DNA from: Bacteroidales bacterium
GTDB taxonomy: Bacteria > Bacteroidota > Bacteroidia > Bacteroidales > WCHB1-69
Direction: 5' to 3'
Assembly (NCBI GenBank): GCA_017618435.1
Contig: JAFZUH010000017.1
Coordinates: 1-9,156 of the forward strand
DNA: 9,156 bases
The stretch's first letter is position 1. Each line of letters starts with the position of its first letter. Below the pieces are notes generated by a model that had not been told where the DNA came from, searched no databases, and saw nothing but the letters and a program-made list of their open reading frames with translations. Positions 6,802 to 9,156 of this stretch are shown in pieces. The position numbers and the translations under genes were made by a program.

Positions 6802-9074
6802 TTCAACGCTATTGGGTTTATAACAATTTTCTGACTTGTTTGGTTATACACTACATTCACTTTGTATTTCTCATTCCCCTCAAATCTGCCCTTGTATTCT
6901 ATCTGCAAATAAACTGTTTCATTCGGTTGTATCTGCTTTACGGACAATTGGGCATCTATTTTTTTTGATGAACAAAAAACACTATCTATTAATAACGCAG
7001 AACTACCTGTATTTCGTATTTCAACAAAGCAACGATAATAATCAATATTTTTTTGTTGCTGAATATCAATTTCTTCTGAAGCGAACAATAATTTGGGTTT
7101 GTGATGAATATTTTTATTTGCAGAACGTTCATATTGCATAATTTGAATACGGCGTTCGTTGGCGGCTGCAATGCTATAAATCGAATTTCTTTTATCATTC
7201 GGATTGTTACTTACATATTTTTCCGACAAATTTTTGCCTTTAGGTTCGGCGACAAAACGCAATTTGTTGCCGTTTGTATTGGTGTCCAAATAGGGTTGAA
7301 AGGCAGGGTTTTGACGAATATAGTTTTCAAAACTCACAATTCTCCGCATGGACAATTTTGTATTATATTCATCTGTGAACAATGGACTTGCAAAACCCTT
7401 TACGGTCAAAGTAACATTATACCCGTTGTTCAAATCGAACAAAAGCAAATTGTTTATCGTATCTATCAATTCCAATCCATAAGCCACCTTATCTGTAAAA
7501 AAATCTTCAATTTCCTGTTCGGCTTCCGCTTTGACCGTTCCTTTTAATCCCTTTGCATATTCTTTTTTATACAAATCTTTCATTGACAAATATTTATGCA
7601 AAACATCGGCAAAATTTTCTCGGGTTGTGTCTGCCGTACTTCTCGGATTGGGTTCATCGTTGTGAAAATACAAGGTAATCGGGAAAATATGTTCAACCTT
7701 ATTTTTCAATGATTCATAATCATATATTCTTATCGTATCGGTAAAATATCTTGGTATTTCAGGAACAATTGTAAAACTATAAATATCATAGCAACAACTC
7801 TCCGATTCTCCGTTATGATAAGAACCGATTCTATTGGAAGAAAAATAGCCTGCATTGCCCGATTCATCGCAAGAAAAATAAGAATCGTTAGCGGAAGAAT
7901 TGACAGGCAAGCCCAAATTTTGAATGTTTTTCCACGCTCCCAATGCCCCTTCTACAGAAAAAATATCATAGCCGCCATAGCCGCCATGAAAATCGGAACT
8001 GAAAAACAATTTCGACAATGTTTTTTGATAAAAAGGCGTAATTTCATTGCCTTGTGTATTGATATTGCTGCCCAAATTTACCGCCTCGGAAAATTGATCT
8101 TCTGTAATGACACAATACCAAATATCCCAACCGCCAAAACCGCCCTGTCTATCGGAAACAAAATACAATACATCAAAATCCTCTCCATTGACTATAAACG
8201 GTTGCATATTTGACGAATGTTCCGCATTTACTTGTTTGGGCAACAATACCGGTCGTCCCCATTCTCCATGTGCATCCAATTGACTGACATAGATACGATA
8301 ATACGTATTTTTTCCTTCTACCAAACTGCGGCTGAAATACAATTTGTCTTTATTTTCATTCAAACAAAATCCCGTATTGTTGTATTTGTCGTTATTTATT
8401 TTTTTATTGAGTGGCACACCCTCACGCAAACCATTGGCGGCATAACTGGAAAGATAAATCCGAGCCACATAATAATCATCTATCAAACGGCTGTCGCCTT
8501 TGGTAAGGGAACGTAGTGCGGTAAAATAAACACCCTTATCCGCATCTTCAAATGCATTAAACTCCGAATATGATGTATTGACTTGTGAAGGCAGTTTTTC
8601 TATTTCAACCTTACCTGTATCCATTTCGGATACTATTTTTTGCAAAAAATCCAATTCTATGGGCAAACGTTTACGCAAAACAGCATCTTGGTCTGCGGTT
8701 TGTTGGTATTTTTCCAATGCCGCTATCGCCTCCTGATATTTTGAAGTGTTTTTCAAGGTCATTGCCCAATAGAAAAATGCTTGCGGATAAAATTCACAAC
8801 TATCCGACAAACAAACTTTTCTATAAAACTCTTCACTCTTGGAATAAGCATAAATCTGTCTGGTGAGGGTAGCATATTTTTCATATACGCCAATCGGCTG
8901 AATGGGATTTGCTTTGAAGAATTCTTCATAAAAATAAACAGCGGAATTCAGATTTCCTTTGCGTTCCCAAAAATTGGCTGTTTCCAACAAATTAGAAGTT
9001 GATTGTGCCGGCAATAACCACATAGTTAAGAGCGTAAGAACGATTAGACATAGTGTATTTTTCATTCTCCCCAT
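6798..9074 (-). CDS. Exported TPR / PD40 propeller protein with divergent OmpA-like and DUF1573-like domains
   Basis: First gene of the apparent operon; predicted periplasmic, role unknown. Signal peptide about 4-24 (hydrophobic LIVLTLLTMWLL, then PAQS); Met4 (ATG 9065) is an alternative start that drops MGR. TPR-like helices about 30-150. PD40 propeller about 170-437, with blades such as LYFVSDRQGGFGGWDIW (303-319) and LFFSSDFHGGYGGYDIF (356-372). An OmpA-like domain follows about 463-649: strand ITLYFHNDE, a helical insertion of roughly 70 residues, then VTLTVKGFASPLFTDEYN, KLSMRR and ANERRIQIM. The usual GHTD is GFAS here (Ser563 replaces Asp) while Arg578 is kept. About 665-758 is a beta-rich tail (FVEIRNTGSSALLIDSVF...IQPNETVYLQIEY) resembling DUF1573/ASH-type Ig domains. 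An in-frame TAA two codons before ATG 9074 limits the start. It shares its front half with the 677-aa gene downstream, so the two are distant paralogues. Confidence 0.92.
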   Translation of the reverse strand: MGRMKNTLCLIVLTLLTMWLLPAQSTSNLLETANFWERKGNLNSAVYFYEEFFKANPIQPIGVYEKYATLTRQIYAYSKSEEFYRKVCLSDSCEFYPQAFFYWAMTLKNTSKYQEAIAALEKYQQTADQDAVLRKRLPIELDFLQKIVSEMDTGKVEIEKLPSQVNTSYSEFNAFEDADKGVYFTALRSLTKGDSRLIDDYYVARIYLSSYAANGLREGVPLNKKINNDKYNNTGFCLNENKDKLYFSRSLVEGKNTYYRIYVSQLDAHGEWGRPVLLPKQVNAEHSSNMQPFIVNGEDFDVLYFVSDRQGGFGGWDIWYCVITEDQFSEAVNLGSNINTQGNEITPFYQKTLSKLFFSSDFHGGYGGYDIFSVEGALGAWKNIQNLGLPVNSSANDSYFSCDESGNAGYFSSNRIGSYHNGESESCCYDIYSFTIVPEIPRYFTDTIRIYDYESLKNKVEHIFPITLYFHNDEPNPRSTADTTRENFADVLHKYLSMKDLYKKEYAKGLKGTVKAEAEQEIEDFFTDKVAYGLELIDTINNLLLFDLNNGYNVTLTVKGFASPLFTDEYNTKLSMRRIVSFENYIRQNPAFQPYLDTNTNGNKLRFVAEPKGKNLSEKYVSNNPNDKRNSIYSIAAANERRIQIMQYERSANKNIHHKPKLLFASEEIDIQQQKNIDYYRCFVEIRNTGSSALLIDSVFCSSKKIDAQLSVKQIQPNETVYLQIEYKGRFEGNEKYKVNVVYNQTSQKIVINPIALK
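6801..7097 (-). other. C-terminal DUF1573/ASH-like Ig domain (residues 660-758)
   Basis: The pattern 'F.EIRNTG...L.I..V' followed by 'IQPNETVYLQIEYKGR' and a closing 'INPIAL' strand fits the DUF1573/ASPM-SPD-2-Hydin type beta-sandwich. The Cys-rich SCGC motif often found after the first strands is reduced to FCSSKK. Assigned from pattern only. Confidence 0.55.
7128..7688 (-). other. Divergent OmpA-like domain lacking the peptidoglycan-contact Asp (residues 463-649)
   Basis: GFASPLFTDEYNTKLSMRRI (560-579) aligns gap-free with GHTDNVGGAKYNQNLSKNRA (608-627) of the downstream OmpA protein. The Asp-to-Arg spacing of 15 is the same, but Asp is replaced by Ser563. An insertion with mostly helical character separates the first strand from this block. 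Confidence 0.75.
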
Positions 9075-9156
9075 CGCTTAAAACAAGTAACATGGAATAC
9101 TTTTCGGCCTTGGCACACGATGTGTTTTGATAATATACGACACATTTATTTCAAAA
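9075..9156 (-). promoter_or_regulatory. Leader of the operon; promoter expected but not assignable
   Basis: 82 bases lie upstream of gene A. On the coding strand, TTTG (9152-9155) is followed after only 14 bases by TATATTAT (9130-9137). The Bacteroidota consensus is TTTG, about 19-21 bases, then TAnnTTTG, so both spacing and the -7 box are off. A short palindrome ACAC-GAT-GTGT (plus strand, around 9115-9125) is also present. GGGGAG lies one base before ATG 9065, too close to act as a normal ribosome binding site. The true promoter may lie beyond the window. Confidence 0.3.

Noticed and set aside
7960..7990. Short direct repeat of 'agccgccat' units
   Set aside because: It encodes the Gly-Gly-Tyr-Gly-Gly-Tyr run of a PD40 blade; the repetition follows from the protein sequence and is not a separate DNA element.

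Overview
The window comes from a member of the Bacteroidota, probably Bacteroidales-like. The grounds are: proteins built from TPR repeats, a PD40 beta-propeller and an OmpA domain; a histidine kinase with the Bacteroidota-style H-box ETAHQLGTPISSL; signal peptides ending in 'AQ'; AT-rich leaders that mostly lack Shine-Dalgarno sequences; and GC content near 35-40% over most of the window. No RNA genes, insertion sequences, CRISPR arrays or phage genes are visible.

All five real genes lie on the minus strand and read from the right edge to the left edge. In transcription order they are: (A) a 758-aa TPR/PD40 protein with a divergent OmpA-like domain and a C-terminal Ig-like DUF1573-type domain; (B) a 506-aa two-TM sensor histidine kinase; (C) a 350-aa exported protein made almost only of nine TPRs; (D) a 677-aa TPR / PD40 / carboxypeptidase-regulatory-like / OmpA protein with the domain order of the type IX secretion protein PorE; (E) a GH78 alpha-L-rhamnosidase whose 3' end runs off the left edge. 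The junctions are very tight: a 4-base overlap A/B, then gaps of 29 bases (B/C), 14 bases (C/D) and 19 bases (D/E). No terminator-like hairpin lies between any of them, so they look like one transcription unit. No response regulator is present.

Reading (inference): A to D form an envelope module. Two paralogous propeller/OmpA proteins bracket a membrane sensor kinase and a periplasmic TPR scaffold. D keeps the Asp and Arg that bind peptidoglycan, while A has lost the Asp, so A is probably not a wall anchor in the usual sense. The kinase's periplasmic sensor contains two tandem copies of one ~88-residue unit. This suggests a cell-envelope or secretion-surveillance system related to PorE/PorY-type type IX secretion functions, but the sequence does not prove it. 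The rhamnosidase gene is clearly richer in GC and seems appended to the module.

The only non-coding stretch of note is the 82 bases upstream of gene A, where the operon promoter should lie. No convincing promoter could be assigned there.
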